NCBI GenBank assembly: GCA_003427395.1
Contig: BFEA01000179.1
Span: 203,138-248,537, forward strand
Direction of reading: 5' to 3'
Length of the DNA stretch: 45,400 bases
From: Chara braunii
Lineage: Eukaryota; Streptophyta; Charophyceae; Charales; Characeae
In this document: positions 9,801-20,249 of the stretch, piece by piece
Layout: every line of letters begins with the position of its first letter
Position numbering within the stretch: position 1 is the first letter of the stretch
Notes under the pieces: model-generated
Database searches by the model: none
The model's input: the letters and a program-made list of their open reading frames with translations, nothing else
Told to the model about the DNA's origin: nothing
Translations under genes and position numbers: made by a program

Positions 9801-10000
9801 GACAGCAAGACTCAGCAAATAAAGAAATAAATAAATGCTGAATCAAAAAAAGACAGCAAGACTCGGCAAAAGATGCTGAATTAAAAAACGACAGCAAGAC
9901 TCAGCAAAAGGATAAATAAGGGAATAAATGAATGTTGAATAAAAAAAAGACAGCAAGACTCAGCAAGAAGATAAATAAGGGAATAAATTAATGCTGAAAA
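9801..10000. repeat. Irregular tandem repeat, four A-rich units
   Basis: Units starting gacagcaagactc.gcaaa occur at 9801, 9852, 9890 and 9949, each followed by aaataa/gctgaat A-rich sequence. Unit length varies from 38 to 59 bp because internal segments are lost. Non-coding minisatellite next to the outer end of element I. Confidence 0.8.
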
Positions 10001-10002
10001 AT

Positions 10003-10184
10003 GTGCCTGGCCTGGAAATGGCCGGGGGCCTCCAGGTTGCACAGCCAAAAAATGGTGTGCGGCCTGGGGCCCCGTAACAACCGCCATGAGGTAGAAAAAC
10101 GTGCCTGGCCTGGAAATGGCCGTGGGCTTCAAGGTTGCACACCCAAAAAATGGTGTGTGGCCTGGGGGCCCCTAACAACCGCCG
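10003..10184. repeat. Two copies of an 82-bp GC-rich repeat
   Basis: Copies begin gtgcctggcctggaaatggc at 10003 and 10101 and end near 'taacaaccgcc', differing at a handful of bases. A 16-bp A-rich spacer separates them. Confidence 0.85.
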
Positions 10185-10199
10185 GGCCCTAAGAAAAAG

Positions 10200-12950
10200 G
10201 GCCGGTGTACAGGCTTCATCATGCCACACTGCTCACCATAGCAGCAGCAACTCCTAAACTCAAAATCCTCTGTAAACCAAACACTTGCAGGCCTGTTGTT
10301 GTTCTAGAGCAGTCTACTCCAGCACTGACTAATGAGAACTCTGTGAAGTTCCTCTTTCAAATGTGATGTTCTTTGCCCCTCCTCTTCCCATCTCTACCCC
10401 TTTTCCCTCCCTCCGCCCCTCGGTTCCTATAGATCTCCTACCCTTGCCCTTTCCTTCGTCCCTCCCCTTGTGTACTACTGGCAAATGCATGCAAATTGGC
10501 ATCATCAGGAAACAGCAAAAGTATAAGCTGAAGGTCTGGAGAAAAATAAACAAGATCCCCTTTTACTCTGCCTCCTTTCACAACGTGCAACTGGGTACCT
10601 TTCTCATGTATTGGCGGTGGGCACTGCGCGCCAAGAGAAGCCCATGGATGTGGTTGGGGCCGGAGGCCGAATTGGGCCTCCGTGTTAACCACCATGCCCC
10701 CGATCCCAAGCGGGGAAATGTACTGGTGGTTTAAATCAGCAGTTCACTGCCGTGAACTGTTCATTGTGTTGCAGTAAACTGCAAATGAGCCTGGGCAGCT
10801 CAGCAGAGTGCCGGTAAAGGCTTGGCAGCCTTCTCTGGTTGGGCCAAAAAATAATCGGTTGACACCTACCAGGCTCAAAGGTAGTGCAGGAGCCACACAT
10901 GTGAAAACGCCCACGATGCCTATGGAAAAGAAAAACATGCCCTACCAGAAATAAAAGCCATTCAAACCAGAAAAAGAAAGAAAATTGCCTACCCGGTGGG
11001 CGCGGGGAACGCATCAGTTTTTTTCACCCATTTCTCTGAGCGCCAAAAATCAGTTTTTAACTTTTTTTCACCCATTCCTCTGAGCGCCAAAAATCACTGA
11101 AGTGTGCTTTTTCTGTTGGCCCGAACCTGGCTGACTGACAAAAAATGGAAAATGCACCGAATCGGTGTGGCGATTATTTTGAGGTCTTAGACCACCAGTA
11201 CTTGGCCCGGCTATAGATGTCGAGCCTGGAATGCCCCTGCGCGCCAATTTTTGCCCAAGTGCCGGGGTACCGTTTCCATTTTTTTTTGGCTGGCGCTTCC
11301 AGCCATTGTGGTCCGGTACCCCGAAGCCCTGAAGGCGCGGTGCGTTAACGGGGAAGCGCCGTGGCCGATAGGTACTTGTGGTTTAATGATATATATATAT
11401 TTTTAATTCTGATATTTTTCCTGGAAACGTCACAACTTAATCTACGGATTCTCAATTTTTTCTGCTAATCCTTCTGAGCACAAAAAATTGGCAAAATTGC
11501 CTCAAGCAAATTGCCTGCTCATGGGACAACACCTCCCCTTCTTACGTCTTTTTGGGGTCCGCTTCCACCTGACTGCCGGTCGTTTCTTTTTCGACAAGTT
11601 GTAACCTGGGCTTTTTTATAATGAAGAAAAAAAAAGAGAGAGAGAGTTGTAGGTCGTCCACAATATTGCCAAGAACCAGTCCCCGGAAATTTTTAACCCC
11701 TAAGAGCCCACTTGTGAGCTGGTCGCCCGCCGCCAAAAATACGCCACCTTGACACGACGGCGAAGCCGACTATACCGTAGCCTTAGGGCTGTGAACACGA
11801 CAGGAAGAAGAAAAACGCCCGCTATGCCAAATGAAAAGAAAAACATGCTCTACACCAAGCAAGAGCCGTTGCAACAAGAAAGACAAAAGAAAAGAGAGCA
11901 ACCCAAAAAAAACTAAATAGGGAGCAACCCTTGCAGCTGTGGTGCTGAAGAAAGAGCAACGCTGCACTAGTCACGCTGAAGCAGAACACGGCAAAAGGAA
12001 AAGGAAGCCTTCCGTGCATCTCCATTGCACAAGAAAGGGACTGGCTCAAGTACTCGTGGAGCATGCAAATTGAGAATGAACCTCTGCCATAAACATGGAA
12101 AGTTGCACCATTCTAGTTTTTTTTTCCCTCTTCTTTATAAGAAACCATCATACTATTGTGCATGTCGAAAGTGGTGGAGCGAGGCTCAAAGATGCCCACC
12201 CTGACTGGGCGAGGTTGTTGTCGGGTTCATCAAGCTGCGACCATTATAGCTGTCAGATATATTTCAAAAGGTGAGTGTCCCTTGATTCGGGATGAGGACA
12301 CCCGTGTCTCTCCGGTTAGGTGCAATCATAAAGAGGGTATACTCACACTGCTACTTTCCTCACGCATCTGGCTGCTTGAAATCAGACTCGCTTCTTTTCA
12401 CTTCGCATGCATGCAAACAGATAGCAAATCACTCTGGGGCATAGCGCCCACACAACTCAGAGACAAGTTTACATCCACTTTGCCTCTTGATTATACTTCT
12501 GTTGGTCACTGGTCTGCCTTATTCCACTGGGCCCTTGGTGCACACAGTCCCTCATGGTACCTGCTGACTGAACAAAGTGCGACTGAGACTGTGTACTGCT
12601 GACCTGACACAGTTGGACTGCCCACTTGCCCACTTGCCTCTGGTCTAACGTGAGCAAACACTCGAAAGGCCACTTCCGGACCTTCTGTGGACTTGGCCTT
12701 TCGGGACTGTAGCACCTACGACCTTGACCTTTCAGGACTGTAGCAGTTACAACCTCTACACAGCTGTGACCCCTACTTGACAGACCTACAGATCGAACCC
12801 CTATACATACACAGACCTACGACAGACAACAGTTAACTACCAAAACACAGGTCACGAGTTCAAACACACAGGGGTCGACTCGATACTGGAAGGTGTAGGG
12901 ATCAAGCCCTGGGATCTGCATCTGTTACTCCTGAAGTGAAAAACCGTTTC
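10200..12950. other. Unassigned sequence, no gene recognised
   Basis: I see no convincing protein-coding stretch over these 2.7 kb; the open frames are short and compositionally biased. Features seen: a direct repeat of 'cacccat.tctctgagcgcc' (about 11025 and 11071), a symmetric inverted structure at 11263-11323 (listed separately), a TA run near 11390, and short C+T or A-rich tracts. It lies between elements I and II and probably consists of older transposon debris. Confidence 0.5.
11263..11323. repeat. Nested inverted repeats around a KpnI-type palindrome
   Basis: CGGGGTACCG (11263-11272) is the exact reverse complement of CGGTACCCCG (11314-11323). Inside the loop, ggctgg (11288-11293) and ccagcc (11299-11304) form a second hairpin with a 5-nt loop. 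It could extrude as a cruciform or fold in RNA. No function is assigned. Confidence 0.6.
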
Positions 12951-13017
12951 ACTCCCGCCGGCCTAAAGTCGAGGTCCTTCGAGAATTCTTCAGTCCACGG
13001 CGGGACCTTTACCTTTC

Positions 13018-13184
13018 TTATCTCTCTCATAGGCTTGGACTATATAGAGAGCTGTCTCTAGAAGCTCTGTAGGGGTAAACCAGAGGTCATCTTCAGGTTC
13101 TTATCTCTCTCATAGGCTTGGACTATATAGAGAGCTGTCTCTAGAAGCTCTGTTGGGGTAAACCAGAGGTCATCTTCAGGTTCT
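13018..13184 (-). repeat. Tandem duplication of about 80 bp at the 3' end of the element II pol
   Basis: Copies of 'ttatctctctcataggcttg' through 'accagaggtcatcttcaggt' start at about 13018 and 13099. They are almost identical, one carrying tgtaggg and the other tgttggg. The duplication repeats the very C-terminal codons (..YIVQAYERDKNLKMTSGLPL) of the pol gene. Confidence 0.85.
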
Positions 13185-13558
13185 TGATAGGAGAATCTGA
13201 CTTTGTACTGTTTTTGTGGATGACCTCTACCTCCCGTTCTGAAGACATCCTCACCTACTATGCGATCAATGTCGTACCTTCCATCCATATCCGGGGGAAT
13301 GATAGATCTTCGTGATGGGAACTGCTGACTCGTGGTACAAGGCAACAACTTTGATGCATGAAAAACTGGGTAGGTGTGGAGGTGTGTTGGAATCTCTATC
13401 GTGTAGGACGGTTTATCCTCTCCGCCCTTGACTTCTAGGACTGGCCACGGTCCTCTGTAAGCAGGTAACAATTTTTGTGAGATGTTCTCCTCAATAGCAA
13501 ACTCTTTAGACTTGACCAGGACTAGGACTGACCACGGCCCTCTGTAAGCAGGTAACAA
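13058..13558 (-). pseudogene. Integrase C-terminal domain with chromo-like module, element II
   Basis: The frame encodes LLPAYRGPWPVL (the GPW/GPF linker module), ..YTIEIPTHLHTYPVFHASKL.. and then ..YDIDRIVGEDVFRTGGRG..KQYKVRFSYQEPEDDLWFTPTELLETALYIVQAYER. The last part has the hydrophobic pattern of a chromodomain-type fold (IDRIV, YKVRFSYQEPEDDLW), which in chromoviruses guides integration to particular chromatin. The family assignment of this tail is inference. The frame is open for 166 codons, but its start is within a duplicated segment and the gene upstream is broken. Confidence 0.7.
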
Positions 13559-13620
13559 TTTTTGTGAGATGTTATGTTCTCCTCAAGAGCAAACTCTTTA
13601 GACTTGACCAGGACTAAGTC
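13434..13620 (-). repeat. Tandem duplication of about 85 bp in integrase C-terminal region
   Basis: The segment from 'taggactg.ccacgg.cctct' through 'agcaaactctttagacttga' occurs twice (about 13434-13518 and 13522-13612). The encoded string LLPAYRGPW therefore appears twice in the open frame 13058-13558. The second copy has a small insertion (atgtt). Two independent tandem duplications in one 600-bp stretch suggest local replication slippage. Confidence 0.85.
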
Positions 13621-13683
13621 GCTTACTTGGAACTATGAAGGACGACGATGCTTATTGGCATGCTCTATCATTCGGTGTTGGGC

Positions 13684-14381
13684 CTACCTGAGGTTTTCTA
13701 CTACGGTAGCAATCTCTTTCTTATGTTGTATCCCAAAATCCCTAGTTCCGGGCGGTAGCCTCTGAATCTGATCCCGGTTAAGTCCCTCAAACGGTCTACG
13801 CGGTCTAAAGGACTTATGCAATTCGTTGGGAGTGAGACAAGTAGCTAAGTGCACACTATTGTTGTATGCACTGGCTACCTTTGGGAGCATGTCATCCCAA
13901 TTGACTTGATAAGGTCTAATGTACATTCCCAGAACTTGCTGCAGGATCTTCTTTATCTGTTCAGTCTGATCGTTAGTCTGTGGATGATAGCCAGTTGACA
14001 TCAATAATCTAGGGTCATAGACTATCATCATTTCCTGCCAGTTTTGACTAGTGAACCGGGTATCTCTATCGCTAACTATAGACAACCGTAATTCGTGATC
14101 ACAGACCCAATGGTCGAAAAACTTCTATATTACTAAATTTGTACATGCCTCTGAAGGCAAGGGAACAAAAATTGCATACTTGCTAAATTCATCCACTATA
14201 ACCATGACTTGGATCTTGCTATGCCTACTCTTGACTCCTGTATCCATAAAGTCAATGGACACAGAATCTCTAGGTCTTGCTGAGGCAATGGTCTGAGAAG
14301 ACCAAGTGGGGCTTGCGTAGTGGTTTTATTTCGTTGGCATACCTTGCAACTGCGTACATACTCTATGCAGTCGACGTTCAT
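13684..14381 (-). pseudogene. Integrase core of element II
   Basis: Zinc-finger cysteines are visible in ..CIEYVRSCKVCQRNK near 14350. The core shows ..FMDTG.. (first Asp), ..SIVSDRDTRFTSQNW (second Asp) and ..GYHPQTNDQTEQI (Glu), so the D-D-E triad is present. The frame is interrupted by TAG between ..ACTNLVI and KFFDHWVCDHELRL.. (about 14130) and by a frameshift near 14200. Of the four integrases in the window this one keeps the best active site, yet it cannot be read through. Confidence 0.85.
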
Positions 14382-14455
14382 ACCAGGTCATGTGTACGCG
14401 TGCATAGGGTTGGATATGTCTTCTGCCAACCAAAATGTCCCTCTATCTCGTCACA

Positions 14456-15140
14456 TTACCCTAGGATTAAACTACGGATTTCCTCGTTGTTGGGAACGCA
14501 CAGACGATCAACTACATTAGTCTTCTCGAATAACAATCCATCAGTAGTGCGGTAATCTGGTTCATTTTTTGGGGCCTCAACCCTCATGAGGAGGTTTCTG
14601 TAAATGGGGTCCTGCGCGTATGCCTCTTTGACTTTTTGTTGTAGGTCTGTCCCTATATCCAGATAATGAACTGTCGCTCCAAAGGAATCAGCCTTCCTAG
14701 TTAGAGCATCCATGATGACGTTATATTTCTGTTTCACCGGTTTGAGCTCAAAGTCAAACTGATGTATCTCGGCGGGCCACCTAGTAAGCTTAGGTGTCAT
14801 TTTGACCTGCGTCTTCAATCACCTTAACATCTCGTGGTCTGAATAAACCTTGAAGTGTCTCCTAAGCAAATAGTGTTTCCAGTGATTTAATGCTTGCCTT
14901 AGAATGTAGAGTTATCTCTTGTAGGCAGTTGTCGCTACCTTCTTTGAAGACATCTTAGCAGGCATGAACTCTACGGGTCACCCATTGCCATCATCTTGCT
15001 GTAAGACGACACCTACACCATACTGACTTGCGTAAGTGGTGACAACAAAAGGTAATTACGGATCAACTACCTCGAGGATTGGGTACTCTATCAAGACCCA
15101 CTTTAACTTCTTCAGGGTCGAGGTAGAATCTCTATCTCAT
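14456..15140 (-). pseudogene. RNase H and connection of element II, catalytic Asp to Tyr
   Basis: Readable fragments are ..LPFVVTTYASQYGVGVVLQQ.., ..HWKHYLLRRHFKVYSDHEML.., and the open frame 14456-14818 (MKTQVKMTPKLTRWPAEIHQFDFELKPVK.., ..VIMDALTRK..). The canonical TTDAS motif reads TTYAS near 15030, so the first catalytic Asp has become Tyr. At least three stops occur between 14820 and 15140. The MDALTRK end matches the usual ..ADALSR motif that closes Ty3 RNase H. Confidence 0.75.
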
Positions 15141-15142
15141 TC

Positions 15143-15907
15143 CTAAATTGCTTCTTTCTTTAAGAACCTGCGAAGGGGTGCAGCGATGGTGGAGAAGTTC
15201 CTTACGAACTTTCTATAATAATTGGCTAGGCCTAAGAGCGACCGCAACTCTGTCAGTGTGCGGGGCGTTGGCCAATCTCTAATTGCTGCTATCTTGTTGT
15301 TCGTAGGTTTTATGCCGTCACCATCTAAGACGTGTCCCAAGTACAAAATTTGTGTCTTGGGCCATTTACACTTCTTCGCATTGATCTTGAAGTTAGCTTC
15401 CCTTAGCTTCTCCAAGAGCTGCCTCATATAACCCTTATGCCTCTGAAGGGTCTTACTGAAGATTAAAATATCATCTAAGTAGACTACTACGAATCTATCT
15501 AACCAAGGCCTAAACAAATCATTCATACAACACTGAAAGGTAACGATCTTTGAGGAGTATTTGCAGCCTTGCACCCGATCTAGCAGATCATCTATACGGG
15601 GCAGTGGTTCGACATTCTTCACTGTGATGGCGTTAAGACCTCTATAATCAATGCACATGCGATGCGCTCCCTCGTTTTTGGGGACAAAAGGAATAGGTGT
15701 TCCAAATGCAGACGAACTGGGCCTAATCCAACCCTTTTCGAGGAGCTCGTCTAGCTGCTTGCGTAGCTCCTCTAATTTTTGTGGGGACATTATATAAACG
15801 TGCCCCTTACGAGTCCTACTGCCAGACTCTATCTCGATGCGATACTGGATTGGCCGCGACACTACACCTGTAGGCGGCTCAAACAAGTCTGAGTACACCT
15901 CCAACAA
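15143..15907 (-). pseudogene. Reverse transcriptase of element II, motif A/B deletion
   Basis: A 254-codon open frame runs from ..YSDLFEPPTGVV.. through ..IDYRGLNAITVKNVEPLPRIDDL.. to ..CKYSSKIV, then directly TFQCCMNDLF.. and VVYLDDILIFSK, and on to ..LANYYRKFVRNFSTIAAPL. In Ty3 RTs about 45 residues normally lie between SKI and TFQ. They carry motif A (DLKSGYHQ, catalytic Asp) and motif B (MPFGLTNAP). They are absent here without loss of frame. The open frame therefore looks healthy but encodes a catalytically empty protein. Confidence 0.85.
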
Positions 15908-16052
15908 CTTGACAATTGTTGGGTTAGTGGGTTCCTCTTAGGTTTAGTAACAGGCCGTACATAGGCTACAAAGACTTGTTCTTCTAACTGCTCCTTCTTC
16001 ACTAATCGCGCGAACGCGGGAGCACTGAGACAATAATGTGCCAGAGTGTTGT

Positions 16053-16460
16053 CTACTCCTGACACATGAAATAGGCGAGCAGCCTTGACTTCGCCTGATG
16101 TGCTAGGGAGTCTACACAACGGAGTGTGACCCCTGTTGCCTCTCGCCAGTCCATTCCTAGGACCATGTTGAAAGGAAGGTTGTCCTCTACGAGGAAACTT
16201 GGGGAGTGAAAAACTTTCTCGACCTTCCCATCCATTTCTAGGCGAAAGTAGGCGTACTCCCTCGACGTAGTCCGATTGTCTGCGAGGATGCTAACTATAG
16301 GGTCTGCTAACTTTTGGACTTTCAAATTAAGCTTCAACTTTTGCAGCGCCTTCTTGCTAATATAGTTGCGGGTGGCCCCACTGTCTATAAGGGCCCCTAC
16401 TCCACTTCTGAAAAATTCTACATCTACCAAAACTAGTTGTCCTTTTGCATCTTTCTTCAT
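16053..16460 (-). CDS. Aspartic protease domain of element II
   Basis: An open frame of 135 codons contains ..GALIDSGATRNYISK.., the canonical retropepsin active site D-S-G with the ATRN variant common in this lineage, followed by ..ILADNRTTSREYAYFRLEMDGK.. and ..LPFNMVLGMDWR (the conserved hydrophobic-Gly motif after the flap). It should cut Gag-Pol when part of the polyprotein. It is bounded upstream by a stop near 16460 and downstream by a stop at 16053, so it is separated from both the gag and RT frames. It is the best preserved protease in the window by motif. Confidence 0.8.
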   Translation of the reverse strand: MKKDAKGQLVLVDVEFFRSGVGALIDSGATRNYISKKALQKLKLNLKVQKLADPIVSILADNRTTSREYAYFRLEMDGKVEKVFHSPSFLVEDNLPFNMVLGMDWREATGVTLRCVDSLAHQAKSRLLAYFMCQE

Positions 16461-16667
16461 TTTGGCCTAGGCAGGCATTCTCTCCTTCAACTCTTCTGCC
16501 ACGCCTGTGAGGGAAGTGCCTAGAGAGACTCTTAATACAAGCAGTCTCTGGACAAGTATCTAGGCAGTGGCTAGCAACCTCTGCCATAGATACATGTGGT
16601 TTGGGAGTTCCTCTATGGTGCGCGCACTCTTCTCCACATGGTTTAGGGATAGGGGCAGTTGCAACCC

Positions 16668-18474
16668 CTACCGGCGGTTGCCTTTTGCTACTTGTGCAAC
16701 AAATCGGGCTTCTCTATATTTAGGGCAGTATTTTATGATGTGTTCATGATCACCGCAATAGATGCACTGATCCTCGTCTATTTGCCTTTGCCGCACTATC
16801 TGTTCCAAGCCCAGTGATTCCCAGGGCCGACCCTCAGGCCGACCAGGATGCCATCCACCCGACTTGGTAGATGATCGACTAGAGCGACGATGGTTTGATA
16901 GGGGACCTTGACCCATTCCTCCCGCTTGGCGGTTTTCTCTACCGCCAACCCCCTGACCGCCTTGCCCTCGACCACCAGAAGCCTGACCCCTTTGGCCATG
17001 GCCTCTTCCTCTCCCTTGCGGTCTCCCTCCGGCCGCGACAGCAGCATAGGTCCTCCCATGGCCAGTGTCACTATCCTCCTCATCGAGGCCCCACTCAATC
17101 TCGCTATACTGGACCTCTTTTAGACAACCCTCATCTAATGTAAGAATAAGGTTATCTTTAGCCTTGACCTGACTGGTGATGGTGTGACCTTTCCACTTTT
17201 TCCCTTTTGCGAGGTCCTTATGCCAGAAAGTGGTAACTAGCATGGACTGAGCCTTGAAGGCAACATCCTTCCTAGTCAGCGTATCATACGTCATGTTGGG
17301 TTGCTGCTTCCTATCAAAAAAATGCCCATGCAACTTCTCGGACATAGCGCGGTAGAACAATTGGACCAATTAGGGCTCAGTGACCCTTTGGCCAGGAACG
17401 GCGACGAGCTCATCCATAGCGGCCTTCAACGCCCTAGCCCTCTTTCACTGTCTCGTGTGGACAGTTTGCAACTTGTCAAAAGCCCTGAGGCCCCTGGTGA
17501 CATTTGCGAAACACTCCCTCAAGGCACTGAGGAATTCACCGAGGGGGGTAAGGATGGAGTATGCGACCATATTGTTTTCGCATTTGGCAGCAGGGGCTAA
17601 CGATCTGGCAAAATTGGTTGCTTCATCTTTAAGGGCATGAAAACCCACAAGGACCTGGTCCTCGGGCGCAATATCCTGGAGATGCACATAGGAGTTCACA
17701 CTGGTCTCCCAGTTGTCAAAATCCTCTTCAGCTTTCCCACTATAGTGATCAGGGAACTTGACCTTCATGTGCTGTCTACGTGGCCGGGCCTCTTCTTCTT
17801 TAGGGCCCGCTATCTTAGCGCCTTCAATGGCGCCCACACAAAACTTTTGTGTGCCCTCCATAATTGTGCGCAATTCGGTGCCTACATGCATCAACATATC
17901 CTTTGCGAAATCTTTAAAGCCGCTTCGCATAGATTGCAGCGTAATATCGTGACCCTTTAAACAACGCAACTGTTCTTGTTGAGCCCTCAGCATGACCTCT
18001 ACATTCTGTGATAGGATCTTCACCTTCCTCTGGGGATCGATTTGCGCTGCTAATTTCCTATGTTCTACTTCGGCGGCCTTCAAATCCTCTCCCAGTTTGT
18101 TGGCCGCCTCCAGTCTCCTTTTTCAGTTCACCATTCCCTCCATTTTGACTTCCGCCTCCATCTTGGCTTCTGCCTCCCACGCCCCATTGGATTCCCCTCT
18201 CTTTTGTTATTCCTCTCCTTTCCAGTGGTACCTTTACTTCTGTCTCTGACTCGATTGCCGCCAATTTCTCCTCCTGTTCCTTTTTCCACTTCAGAAGTTC
18301 CTCCTCCATTTGCTTTTGCTTGGCCTTTTGCTCTTCCATCAAGGCCAGCATCTTCGCCTGCTTAATAAGCTCCCTCTTCTCTATCTTCTCCTCCATCTCT
18401 CTTAGGATGGCGAAAACTTTCTCTTGTTCTTTGGTGTATGGGGTGGTGCTCTGACCGTTGCGCGTGTCAACCAT
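16668..18474 (-). pseudogene. Gag of element II (coiled coil, core, Gly-rich linker, CCHC knuckle)
   Basis: The start chosen is the ATG at 18472-18474: MVDTRNGQSTTPYTKEQE, followed by a long charged coiled coil (EEKIEKRELIKQAKMLALME..). After a frameshift near 18080 comes the core (..FPDHYSGKAEEDFDNWETSV.., ..FARSLAPAAK..), a second frameshift near 17400, then ..KQQPNMTYDTLTRKDVAFKA... A Gly/Arg-rich linker (GRGRGHGQRG) precedes a CCHC knuckle, C-IY-C-GDHE-H-IIKY-C, at about 16735-16780. The knuckle is perfectly spaced (C-x2-C-x4-H-x4-C). Gag would form the particle and bind RNA; with two frameshifts it is a pseudogene. Confidence 0.85.
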
Positions 18475-19203
18475 GGTGGAAGATGCACAACCAAGTGACA
18501 GTTCCACTCCTCAGTGTCCTCACCACTTAGACTTTCACCCCCTGACTGACTTAACTGACTGACTGATTCTCTAAGGACCACAGAACCTTCGATTTAGCCA
18601 AATTACCACGACCGATGAAAGCTTTCGCCACCACTGTCCTTTACAAACTAGACCCAAATGCCCTGCACCTGCGGTCAATCCCACTTGGTTTTCTCTCCGG
18701 ATCAGGACCCTATCAACTAGGGTCACTATCCTTGACCTACTCTAAGGCTGTCACTACAGAGTTCTGCTGCTGATCGGGAGACATTTAAGGATATCCCCCA
18801 TAACTCCTCAGGAATTCCTTAACGTCGCAGTCAGGACGACGCGATCAACAAAGCTCTCTCAATACTTAGACAGCTGGTTGTGCAGCCCATAACTCGGATT
18901 TTGGGCCTAGCATGCCACACTGAGCAGCCCGTCGGTCTGTATCGGTCCTTTGGAGGGTTTGGCCTCCGGGTCAGTCAGTCGTCAGACACGGGCTTTAGCC
19001 CTAATCAGCCCGTGTGGGTTTGGTCAATGCAGCTCTGTGACCTCATGCACGGAGTTCCTATCACCTGGACAGTAGACACTCAATGCAGAAAGAAGAGACA
19101 AACAGACTTCGCAAGTACCATGGGGTGAGTGCACATCCATATGGCGAGGGGATAGGCTGAAGGCTTGGTGAGGGTATACCAACTCCAGCTTGGTTAATTT
19201 CGT

Positions 19204-19412
19204 GGTCAACAGCTCCATTTAACGCCCTGGTCAATACCTTGATCAAGGCTGGTCAACTTCCCGGTCAACTCCTGGTCAATGATGGTCAATTCTCCGGTCA
19301 ACTCCTCGGTCAACGTTGATCAACACTACGGTTAACTCCTTGGCCAACGCTAGTAAACACCCGATCAACGTTGGTAAACGCCCGGTCAACCTTGATAAAC
19401 ACCAGGTCAACG
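19204..19412. repeat. Degenerate minisatellite with ten GGTCAA (W-box) cores
   Basis: Ten copies of GGTCAA occur in about 210 bp, spaced 10 to 50 bp apart, most as GGTCAAC or GGTCAAT with degenerate copies (gatcaa, ggttaa) between them. The reverse complement TTGACC is the W-box recognised by WRKY transcription factors in plants. The array may simply be a decayed short tandem repeat. Regulatory meaning is inference. Confidence 0.6.
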
Positions 19413-19659
19413 TTGATAAACTCTTTGGTTAACACTGGCTATGGATGCAACCCTCCCTCGCTCACCTTCTTTCACCTTCCTTCTTCTCAGGTCCCTCATT
19501 TATTTCTTCTTCACCCTCTCCTTCGTCTCTCATTCCTCCTCCGCTTAACTTCCTTATCCTCTGCTGGTCTTCTTCGTCTTCCTCTATTTTTTCGTATTTC
19601 CGAGCTCGGCGGCTATGGCCGCCACCTCCTTTCTTGACCGCACAACCAATCTTGTATCG

Positions 19660-19662
<3 letters not shown>

Positions 19663-19707
<45 letters not shown>
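19663..19707. repeat. (CT)n microsatellite
   Basis: About 22 uninterrupted CT dinucleotides. Simple sequence repeat that would be polymorphic between individuals. Confidence 0.95.
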
Positions 19708-19709
<2 letters not shown>

Positions 19710-20015
19710 TTGAAATGTTTAATTCGCGGCATTTCGCAACTTAGTGTGCTTATCTTGGTCTCCCCTTTCCCTTGGCACATTCTTGACCCCATGGGGGGTA
19801 GGGAAATGCTGTCGAAATTTTCAAAAAAATAAATATGGTTTCTCTCTTCACATTTTGTTTACTTATTTCTTTAATTATTTTTATTTATTTATTTTTACTT
19901 TTTTTTCAAAATTTTACTGTTTATTTATTTTTTTCTCTTGCCTCCCTCCCCATTCTTGCTATTTTATTTTTTTGATTAGGTCACTGGTACCCTACTCTAT
20001 TCACTCAAACCCCGG

Positions 20016-20060
20016 TTAGGGTTTTCTTAGGGTTTTTCTAGGGCTTAGGGTTTTCCTAAA
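20016..20060. repeat. Short telomere-like TTAGGG stretch
   Basis: The motif TTAGGG occurs at 20016, 20027 and 20045, with a TAGGG at 20039 between them, separated by TTTTC/TTTTTC. The inverse 'cctaaaccc' follows at 20054. It is too irregular for a true telomere. It may be an interstitial relic or a telo-box-like promoter motif (AAACCCTAA). Confidence 0.4.
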
Positions 20061-20249
20061 CCCCCCCTACTCCCCCTTTCCATTCGGTCACCCTGGACTC
20101 GAACCACCCTTCCCCCTTTGCGGGCGCCTGCGCTCGACTCACCAGCGCCGCCCATCACTTTCTACCCCGCCCCCCCCCCTACGCCCTCCGCTCATGCGGA
20201 CCTTTTCTTGCCGCCTCCAGTGCAACCCGTCACCTCCCCATGGCTGACG

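Larger units (their letters stand above)
12950..18474 (-). mobile_element. Ty3/gypsy retrotransposon, element II (degenerate)
   Basis: Minus-strand order from right to left: gag with CCHC knuckle, aspartic protease, RT, RNase H, integrase, and an integrase C-terminal domain with a chromo-like fold. It differs in sequence from elements I, III and IV. I could not pair LTRs or find a primer site around it, so only the coding body is bounded. All coding parts carry frameshifts or stops, RT has lost its motif A and motif B region, and RNase H has lost a catalytic Asp. The gag start resembles gag proteins I remember from charophyte genomes, which is the basis for the organism suggestion. Confidence 0.85.
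18475..20110. other. Non-coding region right of element II
   Basis: No gene is recognised. It may contain the leader and LTR of element II, but I found no primer site or matching LTR on the left side. Visible features are the GGTCAA cluster at 19204-19412, the CT microsatellite at 19663-19707, a T-rich tract at 19850-19980, and a run of telomere-like TTAGGG motifs near 20016-20060. Confidence 0.5.

Noticed and set aside
11015-11100. Direct repeat with T-rich tracts considered as an origin or regulatory element.
   Set aside because: Only two imperfect copies and no associated gene or known motif.
20016-20060. Telomere-like TTAGGG motifs considered as a chromosome end or interstitial telomere.
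   Set aside because: Only three or four irregular units, with normal sequence on both sides; kept only as a weak repeat.
20088-20099. Minus-strand GGTTCGAGTCC, a perfect pol III B-box, considered as a tRNA gene.
   Set aside because: The flanking bases form only three T-stem pairs and no other tRNA arms were found.
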